12,965 bases of DNA from Syntrophomonas sp. UBA1368. GTDB taxonomy: Bacteria; Bacillota; Syntrophomonadia; Syntrophomonadales; Syntrophomonadaceae. The DNA is taken from assembly GCA_002305965.1 (NCBI GenBank), contig DBRM01000042.1, positions 1 to 12,965 on the forward strand. Direction: 5' to 3'. Under the pieces are notes generated by a model. That model was given only the letters and a program-made list of their open reading frames with translations. It did not search any database and was not told the origin of the DNA. This document shows, in pieces, positions 1 through 8,203 of the stretch. Position numbers and translations under genes: made by a program. Numbering within the stretch: position 1 is the stretch's first letter; each line of letters opens with the position of its first letter.

Positions 1-2520
1 TATCCTTATTTTCAATATGAAGGAGAAGTCAGCGGACTTCAGATTTTTGCTGCCGCCAATTTCAAAAGTGAGATCGAAAATATCACAGCAGAAATTCTAG
101 CCCTGGTCAGGGAGAAGCAGTACCGGTTCCGGGATATCATGATCGCCTGCACTGATATGGAACGCTACAGCAGCCTGATCAAACAGGCTTTTCGTGCCAA
201 TCACATTCCGTTTTTCATGGATGAAAAACGGGGGATCATGAATAATCCTATCATTGAATCCATTCTGACTACCCTGCAGATCATTATCAAAGGGTACCGC
301 TATGAGGAAGTCTTTCGTCTGGTAAAAGCCGGATTCAGTAATTTGGACAGCCAGCAAGGCGATGAACTGGAAAACTATATTCTGCGTTACGGAATCCGGG
401 GGACCCTGTGGAAGAAGCCCTTTACCATAGAGAATGGCGAACCACTGGACAGGCTCAATGAAGCCCGGGAAATTTTGATCAGGCCATTAGAAGACTTGGA
501 GCGTTCGGTAAAAGGGAACAGGACTTGCCGGGAGATGGCGGCTTCCCTTTATGAATACCTGGAAGCCATAGAGATGCAGGCCAAAATTGAAACTTACATC
601 AGTGAGCTGCGGGATCAGAAGCTGTTTGCCTATGTCAATGAGAATACCCAGATCTGGAATATCGTGATGATGATATTGGACCAGACGGTTGAATTCTTAG
701 GGGATGAGCCAACCGACCTGAAGAAATTTGCCGGCATTTTGGAAGCGGGTTTTGCCTCCTTCGAAATCGGAATCATTCCCACCACCATCGATGAAGTGGC
801 CGTTGGCAGCATCAGTCGTTCAAAACGTTACGAATGCCGGGCTTTGTTTTTGATCGGAGCCAATGACGATCTGCTGCCGGCCCGCCCGGCTGCGCACCAA
901 TTGTTATTGGAAGAAGAAATTGAGACTCTTATGGAGCATGGCATCGATCTGGGCTTTGACCCCGAGCAGCGCTTGAGTCAGGAAAATTTCCATATTTATG
1001 AGACCCTGACTAAAGCCAGCCAGTATTTATGGGTCAGTTATGCCCTGGCTGACGAAGAGGGCAAACCATTGCACCAGTCCATCATCGTGGACCGCCTGCA
1101 GATGATCTACCCCGGGCTTAAAATCAAGAAAGAAAAGAATTTGTTTGGCTACCAGAACCTGAATATGATCGGCACTCCCGATGGCACCCTGGAACCGCTG
1201 ATCTTAAACCTCAAGGATCACCTGGAAGGGCAAAACATCGATCCGCACTGGTGGGATGTATATGAATGGTACTACAGGAAACCGGAATGGAAAGGCAGAT
1301 TGGATGCGATCCTTTCCGGCTTTGACCACCGCAACCAGCAGGACCGTATCGGGTCAGCCCTGGCGCAACAGCTGTATAACCGGCCGCTGAAAGCCAGCAT
1401 ATCCAGGCTGGAGAAATTCAACGGCTGTCAGTTTGCCCATTTCATTCAATACGGATTAAAGCCTCAGGAACGAATCATCTATACCATGGGAGCGCCGGAT
1501 ATCGGCGAATTGTTCCATCTGGGACTGGTCACTTTTGCCCGCCATTTAAAGACTCATAAGCTGGAGTGGAAAGATCTTACCCAAAAAGAATGCTTCGAAC
1601 TGATAAATGAGATCATGGACCAACTGGTTATAGAATACAAAGACGGCATTTTAAACAGTTCCCCCCGCTATCAATATCTTGTCCAGCGGTTGAAAAGGAT
1701 CTGCCGCCGGGCGGTCTGGACCCTTACCCAGCACCTTCAAAGAGGGGAATTTGTCCCGGCTTTTTATGAAGTCAGCTTTGGTGAACGGGGCTTGCTGCCG
1801 CCCATCGAGATCGAACTTGAGCAAGGAGAAAAAGTTTATCTGGAAGGCCGCATCGACCGGATCGATGTTTGGGAAGACAGTGAATTTGCTTATGTAAAAG
1901 TTATCGATTACAAATCAGGCTTTAAAAATATAGATCTGTCTGATATATATAACGGCTTTTCCCTGCAACTGATTATATATCTTTATTCCGTACTACAGGC
2001 TATGCCCGGTTTAAAAGGCAAAACAGCCAAACCGGCGGGGGTTTTTTATTTCAAGATCGATGACCCCATGGTGAAAAATGATTCCCGGGATCCGGAGGTG
2101 ATTGAAAAAGCCATACTCAAAGAGCTGAGAATGGCGGGCCTAGTGTTAAAGGATGTGAGTATCATCCGCAAGATGGAGCGTGATCTGAACGGTTATTCGG
2201 AGATTCTGCCGGTACAGGTGAACATTGACGATGCCATCAGTGAAAGATCAAATGCCCTGGCGGAAGAAGAGTTTGATGCTTTGATCAGACATGTGGAAGC
2301 CCAGGTCAAGAAGTTCAGCCAGGCCATATTAAATGGTGAGATCAGGATCGAACCGTCAAGATCCGGCCGGGAAACCGCCTGTAAATACTGCAAATACCGA
2401 TCGGTGTGCCAGTTTGACATTTTATTTGAAGATAACCGTTACCGCTATATCAAAAGCCTGAAGAAAGACGAGGTCTTAAGGAAACTCATTGCGGGCGGGG
2501 AGGTGAGCAAAAATGGTTAA
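1..2520 (+). CDS. addB: AddB, ATP-dependent nuclease subunit B (5' end outside window)
   Basis: This is the B subunit of the AddAB helicase-nuclease, which resects double-strand breaks and loads RecA in Gram-positive bacteria. The reading frame is open from base 1, so 839 codons are visible and about 320 N-terminal residues are missing compared with Bacillus subtilis AddB. In fragment numbering, Cys476 (context NGCQF) and Cys794, Cys797 and Cys803 (context ACKYCKYRSVC) give the C-x317-C-x2-C-x5-C pattern of the AddB iron-sulfur cluster; the B. subtilis spacing is almost identical. The RecB-type nuclease core is present: GRIDRID with Asp619, then IDYKSG with Asp636 and Lys638, followed by a QLIIYLY segment. 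All catalytic residues are intact. The stop overlaps the start of addA by 8 bases, which implies translational coupling. The identification is firm; the true start lies upstream. Confidence 0.95.
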   Translation, partial: YPYFQYEGEVSGLQIFAAANFKSEIENITAEILALVREKQYRFRDIMIACTDMERYSSLIKQAFRANHIPFFMDEKRGIMNNPIIESILTTLQIIIKGYRYEEVFRLVKAGFSNLDSQQGDELENYILRYGIRGTLWKKPFTIENGEPLDRLNEAREILIRPLEDLERSVKGNRTCREMAASLYEYLEAIEMQAKIETYISELRDQKLFAYVNENTQIWNIVMMILDQTVEFLGDEPTDLKKFAGILEAGFASFEIGIIPTTIDEVAVGSISRSKRYECRALFLIGANDDLLPARPAAHQLLLEEEIETLMEHGIDLGFDPEQRLSQENFHIYETLTKASQYLWVSYALADEEGKPLHQSIIVDRLQMIYPGLKIKKEKNLFGYQNLNMIGTPDGTLEPLILNLKDHLEGQNIDPHWWDVYEWYYRKPEWKGRLDAILSGFDHRNQQDRIGSALAQQLYNRPLKASISRLEKFNGCQFAHFIQYGLKPQERIIYTMGAPDIGELFHLGLVTFARHLKTHKLEWKDLTQKECFELINEIMDQLVIEYKDGILNSSPRYQYLVQRLKRICRRAVWTLTQHLQRGEFVPAFYEVSFGERGLLPPIEIELEQGEKVYLEGRIDRIDVWEDSEFAYVKVIDYKSGFKNIDLSDIYNGFSLQLIIYLYSVLQAMPGLKGKTAKPAGVFYFKIDDPMVKNDSRDPEVIEKAILKELRMAGLVLKDVSIIRKMERDLNGYSEILPVQVNIDDAISERSNALAEEEFDALIRHVEAQVKKFSQAILNGEIRIEPSRSGRETACKYCKYRSVCQFDILFEDNRYRYIKSLKKDEVLRKLIAGGEVSKNG

Positions 2521-5500
2521 TTGGACCGATGAACAAATGACTGCCATCCGTGCCCGAAACAGCAATCTGTTGGTAACCGCTGCTGCCGGCTCAGGCAAAA
2601 CCGCGGTGCTGGTACAGAGGGTTATCGAACTGGTCATAGAGGATCAGGTTGATATCGATAAATTGCTGATCGTTACCTTTACCCGTGCGGCGGCGGCAGA
2701 GATGAAAAACCGCATCAGGAAGGCGTTGATGGAAAAACTGGAGCTGACCCGGGGCAAGGATGCCGGTCTGCTGCGCCAGATCAATCTCTTGAACAAAGCT
2801 CAGATCAGTACCCTGCATTCCTTCTGTCAGACAATAGTCAGGGATCATTTTCACCTGGCGGAGGTCGACCCGGGCTTTCAGATTGGTGAAGAGAATGAAA
2901 TGATGCTGCTGAAAAACGAAGCAGCGGAAGAAACCATGGATCGTGAATATGAAATCGGCCGGGAAATGTTTTATGAACTGCTTGAAATGTTCTCCGGCGG
3001 CAGGGATGACACAAAACTGAAGGAAATCATCATCAGCATCTATGATTTTATCCAGAGTAAACCTGAGCCTTACGGCTGGCTGAAAAATATGGTTGCCCAG
3101 CTGGCATTGACTGCAGACGAATTTGACAGATCTTTCTGGAACGAATCCTTGGCTGACCAGGCGGTCATCCAAATTAACGCTGCCATGGAAATGCTGTCCA
3201 GGGCGGTGAACATCGCCGGAAGATCAAGCGGGCCCGCTCACTATCTGCCGGTACTGGAAGAAGACTGTGAGAAAGTTCGGGCATTACATGACACGTTGCA
3301 GATTTCCCTCAGAGGCTATATCGAAGCCCTGAGTTCCATACAATTCAGAACTTTACCAAGCCGCGGCGAGTGTGATCCAGACCTCAGGGAAAGAGCCAAA
3401 GCGTACCGAAATGGCGCCAAAGACATTATCAAAAAGGCCCGGGAAAGTTTTATGGGGAAAAAAGCCGAAGATCTGGCCGCAGACTTGAATCAGATGTATC
3501 CGGCTATGGCCTGCCTGGAACAGATGGTATCTGCTTTTCATGAACGCTATCAGCAACTGAAAACTGAAAAAGGCGTTCTGGATTTTAACGACCTGGAGCA
3601 TTATGCCTTGAAGATCCTGGCTCATGACCCGGTGGCAGAAGAATACCGGCAGCGCTTCGCCTATGTATTTGTGGACGAATATCAGGACAGCAACCAGATA
3701 CAGGAAGCCATCATCCAGCGGGTGAAAAAAGCGGACAATTTGTTTATGGTGGGGGATGTCAAACAGAGCATCTACCGTTTTCGTCTGGCTGACCCTACGC
3801 TTTTCATGGATAAATACCGGGATTACCGGGATGGAGAGAATGAACCGGACCGGCGGATCTGTCTGCACAGTAATTTCCGCAGCCAGGCCGCCATCCTTCA
3901 CGGGGTGAACTTCGTTTTTAAGAACATTATGAGTCCTGCTCTGGGTGAGATCGAATATGACGAAAGTGCCTGCTTATATCCCGGCCGGCAGGACTGCAAT
4001 GAGGCCGGCAGCGGTGAGAAGATCGAAATGATCATCATCGACCATCAGGATGAAGTGGATGAAAACGGGACGGTCATAAATGATGAACTGGAAGAGCTCA
4101 ATAAGATCCAAATCGAAGCCTATATCGTAGCGGACAAGATCAAAGCCTTGCTGAATACCAGGGTCTATGACCCGCAGCTGGGGAAGGAACGGAACGCTGC
4201 ATATAAAGATATGGTGATCCTGCTGCGCACCACCCGCAACTGGATCGACGTATTTACCGAAGTGTTCAACGCCGAAGGCATCCCTTCCTATGCCGATATC
4301 AACAGCGGGTATCTGGATGCACTGGAAATCAGCCTGTTTCTAAATTTGCTGAAGGTGATCGACAACCCCCGGCAGGATATTGAACTGATCAGTGTACTGC
4401 GATCGCCCATCTTTCAATTCAGCATCGAAGAACTGGCAAGTATAAGACTGGCCAGCAATGAGAAAACTTTTTACGCGGCCTTGATGGATTATCCGGAAAG
4501 CGGGGAATTGCATGACAAAATCAGCGGTTTTTCAGACAATCTGCACAAGTGGCAGAAGATGGCTCGTTACCTGCCGCTGGAAGAGCTGATCCGGGAACTG
4601 ATGCTGGACAGCGGCTACCTTTATTATGTGACCGCCATGCCGGGCGGCATGCAGAGGGTAGCCAATATCCGGCTGCTGTTTACACGGGCCAGGAACTTTC
4701 AAAACTCCACCATGCACGGGCTGTTCAGTTTCCTGAAATATATGGAGCAGGTTAAGGCCTCCCAGGCCGACATCGGTACCGCTAAAACCCTGGGGGAAAA
4801 TGACAATGTTGTTCGGCTGATGAGCGTGCACAAAAGCAAAGGGTTGGAATTTCCTATTGTGATTCTGGCCGGTATGGGCAAGTATTTTAATATGACCGAC
4901 ACCAACCAGAATATTTTGCTGCATAAGGACCTGGGCATTGGCCCGCGCCTGATCGATACCGAGCGCAGGACCATCAGCCAAACTATCGCCCACAATGTTA
5001 TCAAGGAAAAGATCCGGTTAGAAAATCTCTCCGAGGAAATGCGAGTGTTTTATGTAGCCTGTACCCGGGCTCAAGAAAAAATGATTATGACCGGCTCTGT
5101 GGCCAATATCGGCAAAGCCGTGAATAAATGGAGCAATACCATTGACACATACCATCTGGCCCAGGCCAGGTGCGGACTGGACTGGTTCGGTCCTGTCATC
5201 ATGCGTCATAGGGACGGCAGCCATTTGCGGGCGCTTCTGGAAACGGAATGGGAAGAGGGTATCTGGCCGGATGAGTCCTGCTGGGATATTTCCATTGTCA
5301 ATAAGAACAAGGTCAGGCTTGGTCTACTGCAGAGCTCCCGGGAGAAAAAGGCATTGTTGCAGCAGCTCGTGGATTTTCAGCCGCTGCCGGACAGCCCCTG
5401 GAAGGAAACGGTCAAGACTCGTTTGAACTGGGTCTACCCGTATACAAGTGCGGGACAGATCCCTGCCAAGCTGTCGGTCACCCAGATCCAAAAATTGAAG

Positions 5501-6106
5501 GATAAAAACTTGAGCAATGTGGAACTGAATATACCGGCACTAATCAGCCAGCCTAAATTCAGAGAGACCAAACCTGCCATTTCAGCACTGGAAAAAGGGA
5601 ATGCCATGCATTTCATCCTGCAGCATCTTGATTTGAAGCAGGTGCAAAGCCGGGAACAGATCCAAAACCAGCTTGACCTCATGACTGCCCGGCAGTTGCT
5701 TTCGGCTGAAGAAGCGGCTGCCGTCGAGATCGAAAGCCTGATGAATTTTTATCAAAGTGACATCGGGCGGCGGGTTCTGGCAGCAGACACGGTTAAGCGG
5801 GAGACACCTTTCAATTTGCTGTGCCCGGCCAGTGAAGTGATAGAGGGGGCGGAGACTGCACCCGATGAGGAACTGCTGGTACAGGGAATCATCGACCTGT
5901 ATTTCACCGAAGGGGATGATATCGTTTTGGTGGATTACAAAACCGACTATATAACGCCGGAAAACCGGAGCAGCAAGATTGATGCTTACAGAGTACAGAT
6001 TGAGCTGTATAAGCGGGCTTTGGAGAGTATACTGAAGAAACGAGTAAAAGAAAGTTACCTCTATTTCCTGAGCATCAACGAACCAACCCTGATGGATGTT
6101 GAGTAA
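2513..6106 (+). CDS. addA: AddA, ATP-dependent helicase/nuclease subunit A
   Basis: This is the UvrD/Rep-type (superfamily 1A) 3'-5' helicase and nuclease subunit that pairs with AddB. It has 1197 residues, close to the 1232 of the B. subtilis protein. Motifs in order are Walker A AAAGSGKT (residues 23-30, Lys29), motif Ia TFTRAAAAEM, motif II VDEYQDS (Asp388, Glu389), motif III GDVKQSIYRFR (from 414), motif IV NFRSQ, motif V MSVHKSKGLEFP and motif VI YVACTRAQEK (Arg852). The C-terminal RecB-like nuclease has His1033 (GNAMHF), Asp1128 (GIIDLYF), Asp1141 and Lys1143 (VDYKTD) and then QIELYK, so both activities should be present. The ATG start lies 9 bases after GGAGG (2499-2503), inside a GGGGAGGTGA stretch, and overlaps the end of addB. 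No frameshift or missing motif was seen. Confidence 0.97.
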   Translation: MVNWTDEQMTAIRARNSNLLVTAAAGSGKTAVLVQRVIELVIEDQVDIDKLLIVTFTRAAAAEMKNRIRKALMEKLELTRGKDAGLLRQINLLNKAQISTLHSFCQTIVRDHFHLAEVDPGFQIGEENEMMLLKNEAAEETMDREYEIGREMFYELLEMFSGGRDDTKLKEIIISIYDFIQSKPEPYGWLKNMVAQLALTADEFDRSFWNESLADQAVIQINAAMEMLSRAVNIAGRSSGPAHYLPVLEEDCEKVRALHDTLQISLRGYIEALSSIQFRTLPSRGECDPDLRERAKAYRNGAKDIIKKARESFMGKKAEDLAADLNQMYPAMACLEQMVSAFHERYQQLKTEKGVLDFNDLEHYALKILAHDPVAEEYRQRFAYVFVDEYQDSNQIQEAIIQRVKKADNLFMVGDVKQSIYRFRLADPTLFMDKYRDYRDGENEPDRRICLHSNFRSQAAILHGVNFVFKNIMSPALGEIEYDESACLYPGRQDCNEAGSGEKIEMIIIDHQDEVDENGTVINDELEELNKIQIEAYIVADKIKALLNTRVYDPQLGKERNAAYKDMVILLRTTRNWIDVFTEVFNAEGIPSYADINSGYLDALEISLFLNLLKVIDNPRQDIELISVLRSPIFQFSIEELASIRLASNEKTFYAALMDYPESGELHDKISGFSDNLHKWQKMARYLPLEELIRELMLDSGYLYYVTAMPGGMQRVANIRLLFTRARNFQNSTMHGLFSFLKYMEQVKASQADIGTAKTLGENDNVVRLMSVHKSKGLEFPIVILAGMGKYFNMTDTNQNILLHKDLGIGPRLIDTERRTISQTIAHNVIKEKIRLENLSEEMRVFYVACTRAQEKMIMTGSVANIGKAVNKWSNTIDTYHLAQARCGLDWFGPVIMRHRDGSHLRALLETEWEEGIWPDESCWDISIVNKNKVRLGLLQSSREKKALLQQLVDFQPLPDSPWKETVKTRLNWVYPYTSAGQIPAKLSVTQIQKLKDKNLSNVELNIPALISQPKFRETKPAISALEKGNAMHFILQHLDLKQVQSREQIQNQLDLMTARQLLSAEEAAAVEIESLMNFYQSDIGRRVLAADTVKRETPFNLLCPASEVIEGAETAPDEELLVQGIIDLYFTEGDDIVLVDYKTDYITPENRSSKIDAYRVQIELYKRALESILKKRVKESYLYFLSINEPTLMDVE

Positions 6107-6197
6107 ACGTTTATACAGGAGCATATCATTGTATTCCGGAAAAGCCCGGTCTACTATTGGTGAAATGAAGAAGAAATACGGCTGAATGGGAGTCGCT

Positions 6198-6240
6198 GCG
6201 AGGGAATTATTCTGTGGGTAACGCCCTCGCCTTTTCCTCT
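6198..6240 (+). terminator. Probable intrinsic terminator after addA
   Basis: GCGAGGG (6198-6204) pairs perfectly with CCCTCGC (6224-6230) across a 19-base loop. The T-rich run CTTTTCCTCTTTT follows at once. It lies about 90 bases past the addA stop and before the next promoter. The loop is longer than usual and the T-tract is broken by C residues, so termination may be partial. Confidence 0.55.
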
Positions 6241-6290
6241 TTTCCTCCACACAAAGATTTGCCCCTGTCTGTGCTAATTCAGTTAGAAAC

Positions 6291-6319
6291 TTGTAAATGA
6301 AGCAGGCTTAAATTACAAT
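6291..6319 (+). promoter_or_regulatory. Candidate sigma-A promoter of the lepB-surE operon
   Basis: TTGTAA (6291-6296, 4 of 6 matches to TTGACA) and TACAAT (6314-6319, 5 of 6 matches to TATAAT) are separated by 17 bases. They sit downstream of the putative addA terminator and about 25 bases before the GTG of the first small gene. The spacing and position fit a housekeeping promoter for the four-gene operon. Confidence 0.55.
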
Positions 6320-6344
6320 AAACAGGGAAAGGGGAGAACCACAA

Positions 6345-6521
6345 GTGGACGAAGACAAAGATAAATTGAACTTGATCGCGGTAAAAACTTTTCCTGCCAA
6401 TAATAACTATATTTATTTGATTGATTTTTTAAACAAAAGCCTGAAAGAGAAAAGGGTCATGTTCGGTTTGACCAAGGACAAAGAGAAGAATGAAATGACA
6501 GTCAATATTTATGAATTTTGA
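6345..6521 (+). CDS. Small YpmA/DUF4264-like protein, 58 aa
   Basis: This short gene has a GTG start 8 bases after GGGGAG (6331-6336, within AAAGGGGAGAA) and stops 18 bases before the lepB start. The product is small, highly charged and has no signal peptide or membrane segment. Its central and C-terminal part (residues 25-58) contains IDFLNKSLKEKRVMFGL, then KDKEKNEMTVNIYEF. From memory this resembles the conserved Bacillota family YpmA/DUF4264, small proteins of unknown function with a DFLN..LK..K..MFGL pattern ending in an IY motif. The ribosome binding site, promoter spacing and tight operon position support a real gene. The family assignment is a recollection, not a search result. Confidence 0.7.
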   Translation: MDEDKDKLNLIAVKTFPANNNYIYLIDFLNKSLKEKRVMFGLTKDKEKNEMTVNIYEF

Positions 6522-6526
6522 TTTAT

Positions 6527-6542
6527 TGGAGTGGGTGAATTG
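6527..6542 (+). promoter_or_regulatory. Ribosome binding site that decides the lepB start
   Basis: GGAG (6527-6530) directly abuts the upstream in-frame GTG at 6531, leaving no spacer. It stands 9 bases before the in-frame TTG at 6540, which is good spacing. The TTG is therefore the more likely start. Confidence 0.6.
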
Positions 6543-7085
6543 TCGCAGGATGTAAAAGATTTTTTTAAAGAGATGATCAGTATTATTGTTATAGCCTTCA
6601 TTTTGGCTATGATTTTACGAACTTTTATCGTTGAAGGGAGGATCATTCCTACCGGTTCCATGCTGCCTACAGTACAATTGCAGGACCGGGTAATGGTCAA
6701 TAAATTCATTTATCGTTTTACCGAACTGCAGCGCGGGGATGTCATCGTTTTTGCGCCCCCTGAGGCGATCCATTCTCCGGATGATTACTTGAAAAGAGTC
6801 ATCGGGCTGCCGGGTGAAACCGTAGAAATGAAAGATGGAAATGTGTATATCAACGGTCAGGCATTGAATGAGCCTTACATAGCCGAAGCAGTCAATTACG
6901 AGTTCGGCCCGGTGGTCGTGCCCGATGATTCGCTGCTGGTCTTAGGTGACAACCGCAACAGCAGTTTTGACAGTCACCTGTGGAACGCCTGGCTGAAAAA
7001 AGACCACGTAAAAGGTAAAGCCTTTATGATTTACTGGCCGATCAAAAATATTACCCTGCTGGACCGGGAGGTAACGTTTCGTTGA
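6540..7085 (+). CDS. lepB: Signal peptidase I (S26 family, SipS type)
   Basis: This is the membrane-anchored serine protease that removes signal peptides from secreted preproteins on the outer face of the membrane. From the TTG at 6540 it has 181 residues. A short cytoplasmic N-terminus is followed by one transmembrane helix (about residues 12-31). Then come the catalytic Ser40 in PTGSMLPT, the general-base Lys85 in DYLKRVIGLPGE, and the GDNRNSSFDS box at residues 136-145. Size and single-anchor topology match Gram-positive SipS-type enzymes. The last box continues HLWN, where the common form is R..G; I recall His there in other bacterial homologues, but Asn149 is less usual. The GTG at 6531 would add three residues but has no ribosome binding site spacing. 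The gene overlaps surE by 4 bases (TTGA). Confidence 0.93.
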   Translation: MSQDVKDFFKEMISIIVIAFILAMILRTFIVEGRIIPTGSMLPTVQLQDRVMVNKFIYRFTELQRGDVIVFAPPEAIHSPDDYLKRVIGLPGETVEMKDGNVYINGQALNEPYIAEAVNYEFGPVVVPDDSLLVLGDNRNSSFDSHLWNAWLKKDHVKGKAFMIYWPIKNITLLDREVTFR

Positions 7086-7879
7086 AGATCCTCTTAACCA
7101 ATGATGACGGCATCGCCGCCGCGGGAATCCACGCCTTGATCGATGAGTTAAAACTGATTGCTGATTTGTATGTCGCTTCACCTGACCGGGAACGGAGCGC
7201 TACCGGTCATTCTATAACCGTGTATGAACCAATCAAGGCAGTTCAGAAAAATATTGCTGATGTTAAAGCCGCCTGGATCATTGGCGGTACGCCGGTGGAT
7301 TGTGTGAAACTGGCCCTCAGTAAACTGATCCCGGGGGATGTCGATCTGGTGATTTCCGGTATTAATCACGGACCCAACCTGGGAACCGATGTTTTATATT
7401 CCGGGACCGTTTCAGCCGCAGCCGAAGGAGTGATTATGGGGAAACCTTCGATTGCCGTTTCTCTTGATTCTTTTGCCGATGAAATGGATTTCACTTTTGC
7501 AGCAAAATTCACCAAGCGCCTTGTTCTTACCTTGATGAGGAAAGGCTTTGAGCCCCATATGCTTCTGAATGTAAATGTTCCGGAACTGCCGGAGGATAGC
7601 ATTAAAGGGATCCGCATTACCCAATTGGGACTGCGCAATTATGAGAACTTGTTTGATGAGATGAAGGATCCCCGCGGCAATACTTATTACTGGATGGGCG
7701 GGGGAATTAAAGAAGAAGAGCAGGATCCGGAAAGCGATGTGGAAGCAGCAAAACAGGGATTTATCAGTGTTACGCCCATTAACCTTGACCTGACGGACTA
7801 TCAGCTGATCAAAAAATACAAGAAGAAATTCAGTGAATATATAGACCTGTCGATTGGAGACGAGGATGATCTATCTTAG
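7082..7879 (+). CDS. surE: SurE, 5'/3'-nucleotidase (stationary-phase survival protein)
   Basis: SurE is a metal-dependent cytoplasmic phosphatase acting on nucleoside monophosphates and, in some species, exopolyphosphate. The 265-residue product begins MKILLTNDDGI, with the metal ligands Asp8 and Asp9. Ser39 lies in SPDRERSATGHS and Asn95 in ISGINHGPNLGTDV, which are the positions expected from structurally studied SurE proteins. GTPVDCVKLA is also present. The start is TTG, 9 bases after GGGAGGT (7066-7072), and overlaps the lepB stop as TTGA, so translation is probably coupled. The length is usual for the family and no key residue is missing. The 3' end overlaps the next small gene by 14 bases. 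Confidence 0.95.
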   Translation: MKILLTNDDGIAAAGIHALIDELKLIADLYVASPDRERSATGHSITVYEPIKAVQKNIADVKAAWIIGGTPVDCVKLALSKLIPGDVDLVISGINHGPNLGTDVLYSGTVSAAAEGVIMGKPSIAVSLDSFADEMDFTFAAKFTKRLVLTLMRKGFEPHMLLNVNVPELPEDSIKGIRITQLGLRNYENLFDEMKDPRGNTYYWMGGGIKEEEQDPESDVEAAKQGFISVTPINLDLTDYQLIKKYKKKFSEYIDLSIGDEDDLS

Positions 7880-8126
7880 CCTGGCCATCAATTGCCTCCT
7901 GTTCTTTGTATTGCTGAATCTCAGTTATATCAAAAACCGGAGAGCTGATCCTGACTACCCGGAGAAACCTTTCAGCAAGCTGGTGGTTTTCCCGCTGACC
8001 TTGGGCATCTTGTTTACGATCCTGATGGATGTTATGAAAGGGCTGATGTTTTATCAGATCCTGATTTTCATTTTTTCAGCTGCACTTTTATATTTATTCT
8101 TTTATGTATTTAATGGGAAAAAATAA
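7866..8126 (+). CDS. Small three-helix membrane protein of unknown function, 86 aa
   Basis: I do not recognise this protein. The ATG at 7866 follows GGAG (7856-7859) with a 6-base spacer and overlaps the end of surE by 14 bases. A longer in-frame version from the TTG at 7854 would add METR but lacks a suitable ribosome binding site. The product has three hydrophobic stretches, at about residues 2-20, 38-56 and 61-82. A basic, proline-containing loop (YIKNRRADPDYPEKP) sits between the first and second. It ends with a short charged tail, NGKK. As last gene of the lepB-surE operon it is probably co-translated with surE. No catalytic motif was seen. Confidence 0.7.
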   Translation: MIYLSLAINCLLFFVLLNLSYIKNRRADPDYPEKPFSKLVVFPLTLGILFTILMDVMKGLMFYQILIFIFSAALLYLFFYVFNGKK

Positions 8127-8136
8127 AAAATATTTT

Positions 8137-8165
8137 TTGATACTTTAGGGAAAGTATAGTAACAT
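8137..8165 (+). promoter_or_regulatory. Weak candidate promoter for the EF-G-like gene
   Basis: TTGATA (8137-8142, 5 of 6 consensus) is followed after 17 bases by TAACAT (8160-8165, 4 of 6). It would start transcripts about 30 bases before the TTG start. The spacer contains an AT-rich inverted repeat, ATACTTT/AAAGTAT (8140-8146 and 8151-8157), with T8 at 8165-8172. That repeat could alternatively be a weak terminator of the preceding operon. Confidence 0.35.
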
Positions 8166-8203
8166 TTTTTTTAACTGCAGTAATTTGTAAGGAGGTTTTT
8201 TAA

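Noticed and set aside
2591..5004. Long minus-strand frames opposite addA (up to 193 aa)
   Set aside because: They are antisense shadows of a clearly coding gene, with no ribosome binding sites or recognisable domains.
5582..6250. 222-aa minus-strand frame at the addA 3' end
   Set aside because: Most of it is opposite the conserved AddA nuclease domain and it also crosses the terminator. No plausible domain was seen in the translation.
8140..8172. Intrinsic terminator between the 86-aa gene and the EF-G-like gene
   Set aside because: The ATACTTT/AAAGTAT stem has only one G-C pair and the T8 run begins 7 bases after the stem. It is too weak to call, and it overlaps a candidate promoter.
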